The position numbers and the translations under genes were made by a program. A stretch of DNA of 23,141 nucleotides from Thermoleophilaceae bacterium. Lineage in GTDB: Bacteria > Actinomycetota > Thermoleophilia > Solirubrobacterales > Thermoleophilaceae. Positions 6,491 to 14,349 of this stretch are shown here, piece by piece (the stretch's first letter is position 1; every line of letters starts with the position of its first letter). The notes below the pieces were generated by a model that saw nothing but the letters and a program-made list of their open reading frames with translations, had not been told where the DNA came from and did not search any database. The stretch lies in NCBI GenBank assembly GCA_013812065.1, contig JACCUC010000162.1, forward strand, positions 1 through 23,141, in the 5' to 3' direction.

Positions 6491-6524
6491 CGCGACTCCT
6501 CCGACTCGACGAACCGAAGTCGCG
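6491..6524 (+). terminator. Possible hairpin between convergent genes
   Basis: CGCGACT (6491-6497) pairs with AGTCGCG (6518-6524) across a 20-base loop, immediately after the HTTM stop and just before the DedA stop on the other strand. There is no U-tract, so intrinsic termination is uncertain, although weak hairpins of this sort are common between convergent actinomycete genes. Confidence 0.3.
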
Positions 6525-6531
6525 TCTCGAG

Positions 6532-7146
6532 CTAGGGGTCGTCCCCGGCCTCATCGTCGTCGTGACGCCGCTGCCTACGCCGAACCACCTGAGCGGCTCC
6601 GGCGACCGCAAGGACCAGCGCAACCGCGATCGCCAGCCCGACCCACTGGCCGCTCTGGAGCGCCCCCGCGCCGAGCGCTCCGACCAGTGTCCCGTACACC
6701 CCCCACACCACCGCTCCGATGCTCGCGAACACCGCGTACCGAGCCAGGGGGAAGCCGAGGCTGCCGGCGGTCAGGCTGACCGCGGTCTGGCCGCCGGGGA
6801 TGAAGCGGCCGACGGCCACGAGAGGTCCGCCGCGACGAACGAGGGTGCGCTGGGCCCAGCCGACCGACCGCCGTCCCCGCTCGCCGCGCGCGAACCGCTC
6901 GAGCGCGCGCTCCCCCAGCAGCCTCCCGATCGCGTACCCGAGCACGTCGCCGAGCAGCGACCCGAACGCGCCCGCGACCATGACGAGCGGGACCTGGAGG
7001 GCGCCGGCCCCGGCGGCCGCTCCCGCCGTGAAGATCATGGTCTCGCTCGGCAGCACCGGGAAGACGGCGGAGCCGGCGATCGAGCCGGTGATGATCACGT
7101 AGGCCAACGCGGAGCCCGATCTGACGGCCTTGAAGGGGTCGAGCAT
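6532..7146 (-). CDS. DedA/VTT-family membrane protein
   Basis: DedA proteins are integral membrane proteins linked to lipid carrier translocation and envelope homeostasis. The 204-residue product starts MLDPFKAVRSG at 7146; the longer frame upstream is low-complexity and not conserved-looking. The family segments are all present: ETMIFTAGAAAGAG (entry helix), GDVLGYAIGRLLGERAL, then RRGGPLVAVGRFIPGGQT with the conserved R..P arginine/proline pair, and TAGSLGFPLARY. Two C-terminal helices end in a basic and acidic tail. The order and spacing match bacterial DedA proteins of about 200 residues. It is transcribed toward the HTTM gene and divergent from mreB, so the 199 bases upstream may hold two promoters. 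I could not pick them out. Confidence 0.88.
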   Translation of the reverse strand: MLDPFKAVRSGSALAYVIITGSIAGSAVFPVLPSETMIFTAGAAAGAGALQVPLVMVAGAFGSLLGDVLGYAIGRLLGERALERFARGERGRRSVGWAQRTLVRRGGPLVAVGRFIPGGQTAVSLTAGSLGFPLARYAVFASIGAVVWGVYGTLVGALGAGALQSGQWVGLAIAVALVLAVAGAAQVVRRRQRRHDDDEAGDDP

Positions 7147-7345
7147 GGTGCGCCCATCGTTCCCGGTCGATGACCTGGACTTGCATCTCGCCGGGCCCGG
7201 GCGCCCGCTTCCGCGACATGAGGGGCAGGACTCGCCCGGCGAACGAGCGCTTGCAGCGTGGCGGCCCACGTCCGCGCCTCCCTAACCTTTGGAGAGGTCG
7301 AGGGGCCGGCGGGCGCCCGCCCCACCTCGACACCCCGCGACCCTG

Positions 7346-8392
7346 ATGAGCTTCTTCTCCCACCGCTTCGGCATAGGTCATCGCGACATCGCGATCGACC
7401 TCGGCACCGCCAACACGCTCGTCTACGAGCGCGGCCGGGGGGTGGTGCTGTCGGAGCCGTCGGTCGTAGCCATGAACGAGCAGACCGGGGCCGTCCACGC
7501 CGTCGGCCTCGAGGCCAAGCGCATGCTCGGCCGGACCCCTGCGAGCATTTCGGCAACACGGCCGCTGCGCCATGGGGTGATTGCGGACTTCGACGTCACC
7601 GAGCGGATGCTGCGGCACTTCATCGGCACCGTCCATCCCAACCGCTTCTCCCGGCCCACGGTCGTGATGTGCGTGCCGCTGGGAATCACCGACGTCGAGA
7701 AGCGCGCGGTCGACGAGGCGTGCATGGAGGCGGGCGCGCGCAAGGTCCATCTGATCGAGGAGCCGCTCGCCGGCGCGATCGGGGCGGGGCTGCCGATCGA
7801 CGAGCCGAGCGCGCGGATGGTCGTGGACGTGGGCGGGGGGACGAGCGAGGTTGCGGTGATGACGCTCGGGGCGATCGCGGTCTCGCAGTCGGTCAGGGTC
7901 GGGGGGTACGACCTCGACGAGGCCATCCTCGGTTACATCAAGAACCGCCACCGGCTGGCGGTCGGGAGCGGCCGCGGAGAGGAGCTCAAGTTCGAGATCG
8001 GCTCCGCGGGCCCGCTCGAGCGCGAGCTGTACGCGGAGGTGCGTGGGCGGGACCTAGTCTCCGGCCTGCCGAAGGTCGTCGAGCTGAGCAGCGAGGAGGT
8101 CCGCTCGGCGCTCGAGGAGCCGGTGCGGGCGATCGTCACGGCGGTTCGCGAGACCCTCGAGCGGACGCCGCCCGAGCTCTCGGCCGACATCATGCGCCAC
8201 GGCATGGTCCTCGTGGGGGGAGGTTCGCTCCTGCGTGGCTTCGCGGAGCGCCTGCACGATGAGACCCGCCTCGTCACCGAGCTCGCCGACTCCCCCCTTA
8301 CGTGCGTCGTGGAGGGAGCGGGACGGTCGCTCGAGGAGATCGAGGCCCTCGAGCGCTCGGACCGGATCGCCAGGGCGCCGGCTCGGAGCTGA
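7346..8392 (+). CDS. mreB: MreB/Mbl-family actin-like protein
   Basis: MreB polymerises under the membrane and directs lateral wall synthesis. Residues 18-26 DLGTANTLV are phosphate loop 1, 161-169 DVGGGTSEV phosphate loop 2, and 291-298 GGGSLLRG the adenosine motif. Total length is 348, normal for MreB. I chose ATG 7346 (MSFFSHRFG), because the in-frame extension upstream is Arg/Pro-rich and not MreB-like. No good ribosome site precedes it. The N-terminal loop lacks the usual DLGTAN-lysine arrangement of chaperones, which supports MreB over DnaK. No mreC, mreD, pbp or rodA follows; instead the next gene, seven bases downstream, encodes a channel-like NAD-binding protein. Confidence 0.92.
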   Translation: MSFFSHRFGIGHRDIAIDLGTANTLVYERGRGVVLSEPSVVAMNEQTGAVHAVGLEAKRMLGRTPASISATRPLRHGVIADFDVTERMLRHFIGTVHPNRFSRPTVVMCVPLGITDVEKRAVDEACMEAGARKVHLIEEPLAGAIGAGLPIDEPSARMVVDVGGGTSEVAVMTLGAIAVSQSVRVGGYDLDEAILGYIKNRHRLAVGSGRGEELKFEIGSAGPLERELYAEVRGRDLVSGLPKVVELSSEEVRSALEEPVRAIVTAVRETLERTPPELSADIMRHGMVLVGGGSLLRGFAERLHDETRLVTELADSPLTCVVEGAGRSLEEIEALERSDRIARAPARS

Positions 8393-8399
8393 GGCTCAA

Positions 8400-9800
8400 G
8401 TGTCCAACCGATCCCACGACGACGCCTCGTCCGACGAGGGGGAATCGCGGACGGGCGCTAGGCCGTCGGTGGGCCGCTCCGCGTCCCGGCGCGTTCTCCT
8501 GATCGGGGGCGGTCGGCTGGCCGACGCCACCGAGCGCGCCCTCGAGGCCGGAGGCGCGAGCGTGGTCCGCCTCGAAGACCCGAGCGATCCCGACATCCGC
8601 GCCGCGCTCGAGGAGGACGTCGACGGCGCTGTGATCGTCTCGCGCTCGGACGTCGTCTCGCTGCGGCTGGCGCTCGTCGTGGCCCACGTGCGGCCCGGAC
8701 TTCCGCTGCTCGTCACCACCTTCGGACGGGATGTCGCGGCTCAGCTCGAGAGCACCGTCGAGAACGTCCGCGTCCTGTCGATGGCCGACCTCGTGGTCCC
8801 TGCCTTCGCGGGACCCTGCCTCGACTCGGAGCTGCTCTCGCTCGCCGGCCCCGTGTCCGACATCGCCGCCGTCGAGGCACCGGCGAGCGAGGACCGTCCA
8901 CGCCGTACGCGCCTCCACCCGCCCGGACCCAGCCGCACCCGCCGAGTGCTCGGCAGGCTCGAGTCGATCGCCCGACCCTTCGACGCGAGCGCGCGCATCC
9001 TCCAGATCGGCTCGGTCGGATTCATCTCCGTCCTCCTCGTCGAGACGGCGGTCACGGCGCTCGCCCGCGGAGTTCCGCTGGTCGACGCCTTCTACACCTC
9101 GATGAAGGTGACGGTCACGGTCGGGCCGAGCTCGGCCGCCGAGGGGGGTCCCGACTGGTTCAAGCTCTTCTCGGCGGCGGCGATGCTCCTGATCGTGGGC
9201 TTCACGGCCGTGCTGACCGCGGGGCTCGTCAACTACCTGCTCGACCCCCGCCTGACGGGGATCGTCGGTCGCTCGGCGGTGCCACGCCGAAACCACGTCG
9301 TCGTGGTCGGCCTGGGTGAGGTCGGGCTGCGCCTGTGCCAGCTCTTCCGCGAGCTGGGGGTGCCGGTCGTCGCCGTGGAGCGCAACGACGAGGCGCCCAC
9401 CCTGGCCCGTGCCAAGGACCAGCGCATTCCCGTGGTGATCGGAGGCGGGGAGAGCCATGATCTGCTCCGGCGCCTCTCCCTCTCACGGGCTCGCTCGCTC
9501 GCCGCGGTGACCTCCGACGAGGTCGAGAACCTCGCGATCGCCGTGGCCGCCCGGGGCTTTGGCAGCGACCTCCCAATCGCCCTGCGAGCCGGAGACGGCG
9601 ACGCGACGACCGAGATCCGCTCCCTGTTCGACATCGGCGTCGTGCGGGACGTCTACCGGATCGCCGGTACCGCCCTCGCGGCGGTCGCACTCGGCTACGA
9701 CGCGCGCGAGGCGTTTCCGTACCAGGGCACGCTCTACCTCGTCGATCATCACGGGGAGATCGAGCCGTTCGTGCCCGTCGGCTCGCCGGCGGCTCGCTGA
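8400..9800 (+). CDS. Channel-like membrane protein with two Rossmann (TrkA-N/RCK-type) domains
   Basis: The 466-residue protein starts at GTG 8400, seven bases after mreB. Order: disordered 1-28; a Rossmann-like domain 31-145 (VLLIGGGRLADAT at 32-44); a linker; a first membrane helix about 199-222; a pore-loop-like segment 229-250; a second helix 255-280; then a second Rossmann domain with VVVVGLGEVGLRL at 300-312 and acidic E327 to bind NAD. This is the layout of two-TM potassium channels with an RCK domain. However, the filter region reads TVTVGPSSAAEGG instead of TVGYG. Known RCK proteins gate on NADH, ATP or ions. Transport is therefore uncertain and a sensor role is possible. A second domain ahead of the membrane part is unusual. 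Confidence 0.75.
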   Translation: MSNRSHDDASSDEGESRTGARPSVGRSASRRVLLIGGGRLADATERALEAGGASVVRLEDPSDPDIRAALEEDVDGAVIVSRSDVVSLRLALVVAHVRPGLPLLVTTFGRDVAAQLESTVENVRVLSMADLVVPAFAGPCLDSELLSLAGPVSDIAAVEAPASEDRPRRTRLHPPGPSRTRRVLGRLESIARPFDASARILQIGSVGFISVLLVETAVTALARGVPLVDAFYTSMKVTVTVGPSSAAEGGPDWFKLFSAAAMLLIVGFTAVLTAGLVNYLLDPRLTGIVGRSAVPRRNHVVVVGLGEVGLRLCQLFRELGVPVVAVERNDEAPTLARAKDQRIPVVIGGGESHDLLRRLSLSRARSLAAVTSDEVENLAIAVAARGFGSDLPIALRAGDGDATTEIRSLFDIGVVRDVYRIAGTALAAVALGYDAREAFPYQGTLYLVDHHGEIEPFVPVGSPAAR

Positions 9801-10624
9801 TGGCTCGACCGATCGAAGAGCAGGCGATCCTCGTCACCGGCGCCACCGACGGGCTCGGGCGCGCGGTGGCCGCCGAGCTCGCGCGGCTCGGCGCGACGGT
9901 GCTCCTCCACGGGCGCAGCGCCGAGCGCGGCGAGCAGGCGCTCGCGGAGCTGCGCCGGGCCACGGGCAGCGAGCGCCTGCACCTGTACCTCGCCGACCTC
10001 TCCTCGCTCGGCGAGGTCCGCCGGCTGGGCGAGGAGATCGAGAGCGACCACGAGCGCCTCGACGTCCTCGTCAACAACGCCGGGATCATCGCCGACAAGC
10101 GCGCGCTCAGCCAGGACGGCCACGAGCTCACGTTCGCCGTCAACCACCTGTCGCACTTCCTCCTCACCGAGCTGCTGCTCCCGCTCCTGCAACGCTCCGC
10201 CCCGGCTCGGATCGTAAACGTCGCATCGATCGGCCAGAGCCCTATCGACTTCGAAAACGTCATGCTCGAGCGCGGCTACGACGGCTTCGGCGCCTACGCG
10301 CAGAGCAAGCTCGCGCAGATCATGTTCACGTTCGAGCTCGCGGCGCGGCTACGCGCGGAGAGGGAGGACGGCGTGACCGTCAACGCCCTCCACCCGGCGA
10401 CGCTGATGGACACGAAGATGGTCCGCCAGAGCTTCGGCCGCGCGCGCACCAGCGTCGAGGAGGGCGTCGAGGCGGTGGTGCGGCTGGCGGTCGCCGCGGA
10501 CGTCGAGGGGGTCAGCGGCCGGTACTTCGACGGGCTCCAGGAGTCGACCGCCCAGCCGCAGGCCTACGACGCCGAGGCGCGGCGGCGGCTGTGGGAGCTG
10601 AGCGAGGAGCTGACGCGCCCTTAG
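9800..10624 (+). CDS. Short-chain dehydrogenase/reductase (SDR)
   Basis: A 274-residue classical SDR with an NAD(P)-binding TGATDGLG at residues 13-20, D66 in LADLSS, NNAG at 92-95, and catalytic S143, Y166 and K170 (YAQSK). R39 after the second strand (LLHGRS) suggests preference for NADP. The substrate region (IDFENVMLERGYDGFGAY) resembles retinol-dehydrogenase-like SDRs, which are often misnamed; the true substrate is unknown. The ATG shares one base with the upstream TGA (TGATG), so it is translationally coupled to the channel-like gene and may be co-transcribed with mreB. Its TAG overlaps the stop of the convergent pepF. Confidence 0.9.
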   Translation: MARPIEEQAILVTGATDGLGRAVAAELARLGATVLLHGRSAERGEQALAELRRATGSERLHLYLADLSSLGEVRRLGEEIESDHERLDVLVNNAGIIADKRALSQDGHELTFAVNHLSHFLLTELLLPLLQRSAPARIVNVASIGQSPIDFENVMLERGYDGFGAYAQSKLAQIMFTFELAARLRAEREDGVTVNALHPATLMDTKMVRQSFGRARTSVEEGVEAVVRLAVAADVEGVSGRYFDGLQESTAQPQAYDAEARRRLWELSEELTRP

Positions 10625-12480
10625 GCTAAACGCCCGGGCCCGTTCCCGCCGACCTCGCGCGCCGCCGCCTCGGCCTGCTCGAGCTGGCGCTCGACGAGCG
10701 CGAGCCCGGCGTCCCAGAAGCCGGGATCGGCGAGGTCGACGCCGACGATCCGCCCGAGCTCCTCGGGCGATCGCGAGCCGCCCGCCGACAGCATCTCGAG
10801 GTAGCGCGGAACGAACGACTCGCCCTCCTCGAGGTAGCGCTCGTAGACCGAGAGCGCCAGCAGCTGGCCGTAGGCGTAGGCGTACACGTAGCCCGGCGTG
10901 TGGATGAAGTGGGGGATGTAGGACCACCACGTGGCATAGCCCTCGGTGAGCTCGACGGAGTCCCCGAGCATCTCGGCCTGGCTCTCGATCCAGAGCTCTC
11001 CGAATCGGTCGGGCGGGAGCTCGCCGTCCTCGCGGCGCGCGGAGTGGACCTTGTCCTCGAACTGGTTCATCGCCGTCTGGCGGAACACGGTGGCGATCGA
11101 GTCCTCGATGCTGCCGGCGAGGAGGGCGAGCCGCGAGGCCGGATCGGAGGTCTGCTCGAGCAGGCGGGCGAACAGCATCTCCTCGCCGAACACCGACGCG
11201 GTCTCGGCGAGCGTGAGCGGGGTGTGGTGGTGGAAGACCCCCTGTCGCGCTCCGAGGTCGGCGTGGACGCCGTGGCCGAGCTCGTGCGCCAGGGTGAGCG
11301 CGTCGCGACGCTTCGAGGTCCAGTTGAGCATCACGTACGACGGGCTCGAGGGAACGGTGTAGGCGCAGAACGCCCCGCCGCGCTTGCCCGGCCGCAGCGG
11401 AGCGTCGATGCGCCGGTCGTCGAAGAAGCCCCGCGCCAGGCGGCCGAGCTCGGGCGAGAACGAGCCGTAGGCGTCGAGGACGAGCTCGCGCGCCTCGGGC
11501 CACGGCATCGTCTCGTCCTCGCCGACCACGGGCGCCATCCGGTCGTAGTCGGCGATCCGATCGATTCCGAGCAGCTCGGCCTTGAGGCGGTACCAACGCT
11601 TCGGCAGGTCGAAGCGGGCGCGCACGGCCTCCACGAGCGCCTGGACCGACTCGTCGCTCGCCTCGTTGGCGAGGTTGCGGCTCGCGAGCCAGTGGCCGTA
11701 GCCACGCAGCCGGTCGTCGACGGCCTTGTCGTGGAGCAGGGTGTTGAACAGGTAGCCGCGCGTGCGCAACCCTGGGGCGAGCGCGGTCGTGACGGCCTCC
11801 GCGGCGCCGCGACGGATCTCGCGGTCCGGCGCGGTCAGGCGGCTGAGCGCCGCGTCGAGCGGTACGCGCTCGGTCGCGCTCCCGCCCGCGCCGTTCGACC
11901 CTCGCTCGGGCGGAGCGTCGACCTCGATCGCCGATACCAGCTCCGAGAAGAGGCGGGCCCAGGCGCTCTCGCCGGTCACCCGCTTCTCGGCGAGCACCCG
12001 CTCCTCGGGCTGGCTCAGCAGGTGCGGTCGGTAGCGCCGCTGGGTCCGCAGGTAGTGACGGCAGAAGTCGAGCCCGTCGGTGGCGAGCAGCTCCTCCGCG
12101 CGCTCGTCGGGAAGGCCCGCCCACTCGAGCTCGAAGAAGAGCAGCGCCGTCTCGATCTCCGTGCCCCGCTCCTGCACCCGCTGGACCAGGGCGCCGCGGG
12201 GCGGGTCCCGGGTGTCGGTCGAGAACCACAGCATCGCGTAGGAGCCGGCGCGCCCGGCGAGCTCTTGGATCTCGGCCAGGTCGCCCATCGCCGCTTCGAG
12301 GCCGTCGCCGTCGAGCTCGGCGACCCTGCCCTCGTGGCGCTCGGCAAAGGCGCGGGCGCGAGCGGTGGCGAGGTCGAGCAGCCGCTCGACGCCCGGCTCG
12401 CCCTCGCCGTCGACGAGCGGCTCGAGGTCCCAGGCGGCCTCGACGGCATCGGGCTCGAGGGTGGGTGCGGAGTCGGTCAC
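10621..12480 (-). CDS. pepF: Oligoendopeptidase F, M3 family zinc metallopeptidase
   Basis: Cytosolic peptidase that cuts short peptides. The 619-residue product contains HELGH at 399-403, with H399 and H403 binding zinc and E400 catalytic, and the third ligand E426 in TLAETASVFGE. The downstream substrate-binding stretch IPHFIHTPGYVYAYAYGQ is also typical. Length fits the M3B subfamily. I chose GTG at 12480 because it overlaps the stop of the upstream glycosyltransferase by four bases (GTGA) and the protein there begins VTDSAPTLEP. The much longer open frame upstream is the antisense-frame shadow of that glycosyltransferase. The stop (10621-10623) overlaps the stop of the convergent SDR, leaving no intergenic terminator. 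Confidence 0.93.
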   Translation of the reverse strand: MTDSAPTLEPDAVEAAWDLEPLVDGEGEPGVERLLDLATARARAFAERHEGRVAELDGDGLEAAMGDLAEIQELAGRAGSYAMLWFSTDTRDPPRGALVQRVQERGTEIETALLFFELEWAGLPDERAEELLATDGLDFCRHYLRTQRRYRPHLLSQPEERVLAEKRVTGESAWARLFSELVSAIEVDAPPERGSNGAGGSATERVPLDAALSRLTAPDREIRRGAAEAVTTALAPGLRTRGYLFNTLLHDKAVDDRLRGYGHWLASRNLANEASDESVQALVEAVRARFDLPKRWYRLKAELLGIDRIADYDRMAPVVGEDETMPWPEARELVLDAYGSFSPELGRLARGFFDDRRIDAPLRPGKRGGAFCAYTVPSSPSYVMLNWTSKRRDALTLAHELGHGVHADLGARQGVFHHHTPLTLAETASVFGEEMLFARLLEQTSDPASRLALLAGSIEDSIATVFRQTAMNQFEDKVHSARREDGELPPDRFGELWIESQAEMLGDSVELTEGYATWWSYIPHFIHTPGYVYAYAYGQLLALSVYERYLEEGESFVPRYLEMLSAGGSRSPEELGRIVGVDLADPGFWDAGLALVERQLEQAEAAAREVGGNGPGRLA

Positions 12481-13385
12481 GAGACGTACCGCCGCACCTT
12501 CGACTCCATCTGGGGACGGTCGAGCAGGCGCAGCATGCGCTCGACGTGCGGCGGGACGATCCGCCGCGACGGGGCCTCGCGCGACCAGAGCGCCCGCACA
12601 GCGTCCCAGAAGCCGAGCAGGGTCACGCGGTCGCGCGGCGTGGTGCGCACGAGGTGGGCGGTGCGACGCAGGGCGCTCGCCACGGGGCGGCGCAGCCACG
12701 AGAACCACAGCGTGTTGCGAAGGCCGATCCTCCGGCGGGCGTCGGCGGCGGCGCCGGCGCGACGGGGGGGATGGTGGTGGACGACGATCTCGGGCAGGTA
12801 GCGGATCTCCCAGCCCGCGCCGACGAGGTCGCAGGCCAGCCACTCCTCCTCGCCGCCGATCTTCACGTTGGGCTCGAAGCCGCCGACGGCCTCGAAGGCG
12901 GCGCGGCGGAAGACGATCGCACAGGCCAGGAAGCCGAGCAGCGGCGTGCCGGGCAGGCTCGGATCGCCGGGCAGCGGACTTTCGCGCAGCTCGGTGCAGA
13001 TCGGGTCCTCGCGCTCGTCCGCGCCGACGAGGATGCGGCCATGCACGCCGGCCAGGCGCGGATGGCGCTCGAAGGCCTCGACCGCACGCCCGAGCGCACC
13101 CGGAGCCCACCACGAGTCGTCGTCGCTGAAGGCGACGTACTCGGTGTCGACCGCATCGACCCCGTGGTTTCGGGCCGCGGCGCCGATGTTCTCGGGGAGC
13201 TCGATCACGCGCACGTCCGGGTGCTCGCGGCGGACGGCGGCCGCCGTCCCGTCGCTCGACGCGTTGTCGACGACAACGAGCGGCGGGCGCTCGGCGAGGG
13301 CGCTCAGCTCGCCCAGGCTGTGCAGGGTCTGCTCGGCCCGGTTGTGGGTCAGCATCACCACGGATACGCGTGCGCGGTCGGTCAT
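12477..13385 (-). CDS. Glycosyltransferase family 2
   Basis: A 302-residue GT-A fold enzyme. It opens with the nucleotide-binding strand VSVVMLTHNRAEQT (7-20), then VVVDNASSDGT (37-47) and the metal-binding DDD at 88-90 (FSDDDSWW). Later GGEEEWLACDL supplies the catalytic-base region, as in rhamnosyl- and related transferases. No membrane helices are obvious, so it is probably cytosolic or peripheral and acts on a lipid-linked or surface glycan. The donor and acceptor cannot be told from sequence. It is the first gene of a two-gene operon with pepF, an odd pairing. The start at 13385 lies 60 bases from the divergent regulator gene. Confidence 0.88.
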   Translation of the reverse strand: MTDRARVSVVMLTHNRAEQTLHSLGELSALAERPPLVVVDNASSDGTAAAVRREHPDVRVIELPENIGAAARNHGVDAVDTEYVAFSDDDSWWAPGALGRAVEAFERHPRLAGVHGRILVGADEREDPICTELRESPLPGDPSLPGTPLLGFLACAIVFRRAAFEAVGGFEPNVKIGGEEEWLACDLVGAGWEIRYLPEIVVHHHPPRRAGAAADARRRIGLRNTLWFSWLRRPVASALRRTAHLVRTTPRDRVTLLGFWDAVRALWSREAPSRRIVPPHVERMLRLLDRPQMESKVRRYVS

Positions 13386-13445
13386 CGTCAGAGGGCGCCT
13401 ACCCGGCGGGAAGGAACTGGCAACACGCGGGCGAATCGAGAGGGC
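13386..13445. promoter_or_regulatory. Divergent promoter region between the glycosyltransferase and the RpiR-type gene
   Basis: Sixty bases separate two divergent starts, so both promoters should lie here or overlap the coding ends. On the minus strand TTGCCA, a 16-base spacer and TAGGCG could serve the glycosyltransferase. On the plus strand GAGAGGG just before GTG 13446 is the likely ribosome site. No clear RpiR operator palindrome is visible. Confidence 0.35.
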
Positions 13446-14303
13446 GTGCCGCAGACCGCCACCACCCAGCTCGCCACCCTCTCGAGCGAGATCCGAGGGC
13501 GCTTCGAGGGCTTCTCACGTTCGCAGAAGGACGTTGCCCGCTACATCGTCGATCACCTCGACGAGGCCGCCTTTCACACCGCCGAGGAGCTCGCCCGTCG
13601 GGCGGCGACCTCGAGCTCGACGGTGGTTCGCTTCGCGCAGGCACTCGGATTCGAGGGCTTTCCAGGGCTTCAGGCCGCCGCCCGCGACGAATACCGCCGC
13701 TGGCGCGAGAACCCCGATGCGGCGATCGAGCCGCTGCCGAGCGCGCCGCTCTTCCCGTTCGACCAGACCGAGTTCGAGGCCGCGCTGGCCGCCGACCACG
13801 CCAACCTCGAGGAGACCGCCCGCGCGGTGGACCGCGACGAGGTCGAGGCCGCCGTCGACATGATCTCGCGGGCGGGGCGCATCGTCGTCTGCGGGACCGA
13901 CCAGATGGCCTTCTTCGCGAGCTACCTGCGCCACCTGCTGCTGCTGCTCGACCTGCGCTGCGAGGTGGTCGCGAGCGCTAACCAGGACGCGCTCACCCGG
14001 TTGGGCCGCATCGACGAGGACAGCCTGGTGATCGCCTTCTCGGCGGGACGTGCGCACCCGCTCGTGACCCGCGCGCTCAAGTTCGCCCGCAACCGCGGCG
14101 CCGACACAGTGGCCATCTGCGACGCGACCCTCTCGGACGCAGCCAAGCTCGCCCGCCACCGCCTCTACTACTCCTCCGACTCACCGGGCTACGTGCGCTC
14201 GCACGCGGCCCTGCTCGGGCTTGTGCAGGCGCTCACCTACGCGGTCTACGCGCGCAACGAGTCGATGTATGCGGACCGGATCAGGGCGTTCAAGCTGAAG
14301 TAG
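13446..14303 (+). CDS. MurR/RpiR-family transcriptional regulator
   Basis: RpiR-type regulators bind DNA through an N-terminal HTH_6 domain and sense sugar phosphates with a C-terminal SIS domain. Residues 11-77 contain FSRSQKDVARYIVDHLDEAAF, the helix pair HTAEELARRAATSSSTVVRFAQALGF and GFPGLQ, a clear HTH_6. Residues 133-260 form the SIS domain, with GRIVVCGTDQM and LVIAFSAGR where the ligand loops sit. The second loop lacks the usual S-x-S-G-x-T threonine. Length is 285 residues from GTG 13446; the frame stays open far upstream but without regulator similarity. The target is unknown. Neighbours are a divergent glycosyltransferase and downstream pdxS. Confidence 0.88.
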   Translation: MPQTATTQLATLSSEIRGRFEGFSRSQKDVARYIVDHLDEAAFHTAEELARRAATSSSTVVRFAQALGFEGFPGLQAAARDEYRRWRENPDAAIEPLPSAPLFPFDQTEFEAALAADHANLEETARAVDRDEVEAAVDMISRAGRIVVCGTDQMAFFASYLRHLLLLLDLRCEVVASANQDALTRLGRIDEDSLVIAFSAGRAHPLVTRALKFARNRGADTVAICDATLSDAAKLARHRLYYSSDSPGYVRSHAALLGLVQALTYAVYARNESMYADRIRAFKLK

Positions 14304-14349
14304 CGCCGGCGCCGGGCGCCACCGGTCGCGCGGCTACCATCTGAAGGCC
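14304..14349 (+). promoter_or_regulatory. Spacer before pdxS with a GC-rich inverted repeat and possible leaderless -10
   Basis: The first half holds nested GGCGCC/GGGCGCC repeats that could fold after the regulator stop. TACCAT at 14335-14340 sits nine bases before the pdxS ATG, where a -10 box for a leaderless transcript would be. No Shine-Dalgarno is evident apart from GAAGG at 14343-14347. No -35 box is convincing. Confidence 0.3.

Noticed and set aside
7147..7345. Promoter or riboswitch between DedA and mreB
   Set aside because: No convincing -35/-10 pair or conserved RNA fold could be identified by eye.
6575..7951. 458-residue minus-strand frame spanning DedA and mreB
   Set aside because: It is out of frame with DedA and antisense to mreB; its sequence is Arg/His-rich without domains.
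10349..12229. Long minus-strand frame overlapping pepF in another phase
   Set aside because: Arg/Pro/Ala-rich shadow of pepF, which has an intact HELGH site in its own frame.
10900..12801. 633-residue plus-strand frame opposite pepF
   Set aside because: Antisense shadow rich in Val, Glu, Gly and Leu with no recognisable domain.
12465..13445. N-terminal extension of the RpiR-type regulator frame
   Set aside because: It is antisense to the glycosyltransferase and lacks regulator similarity; HTH_6 begins just after GTG 13446.
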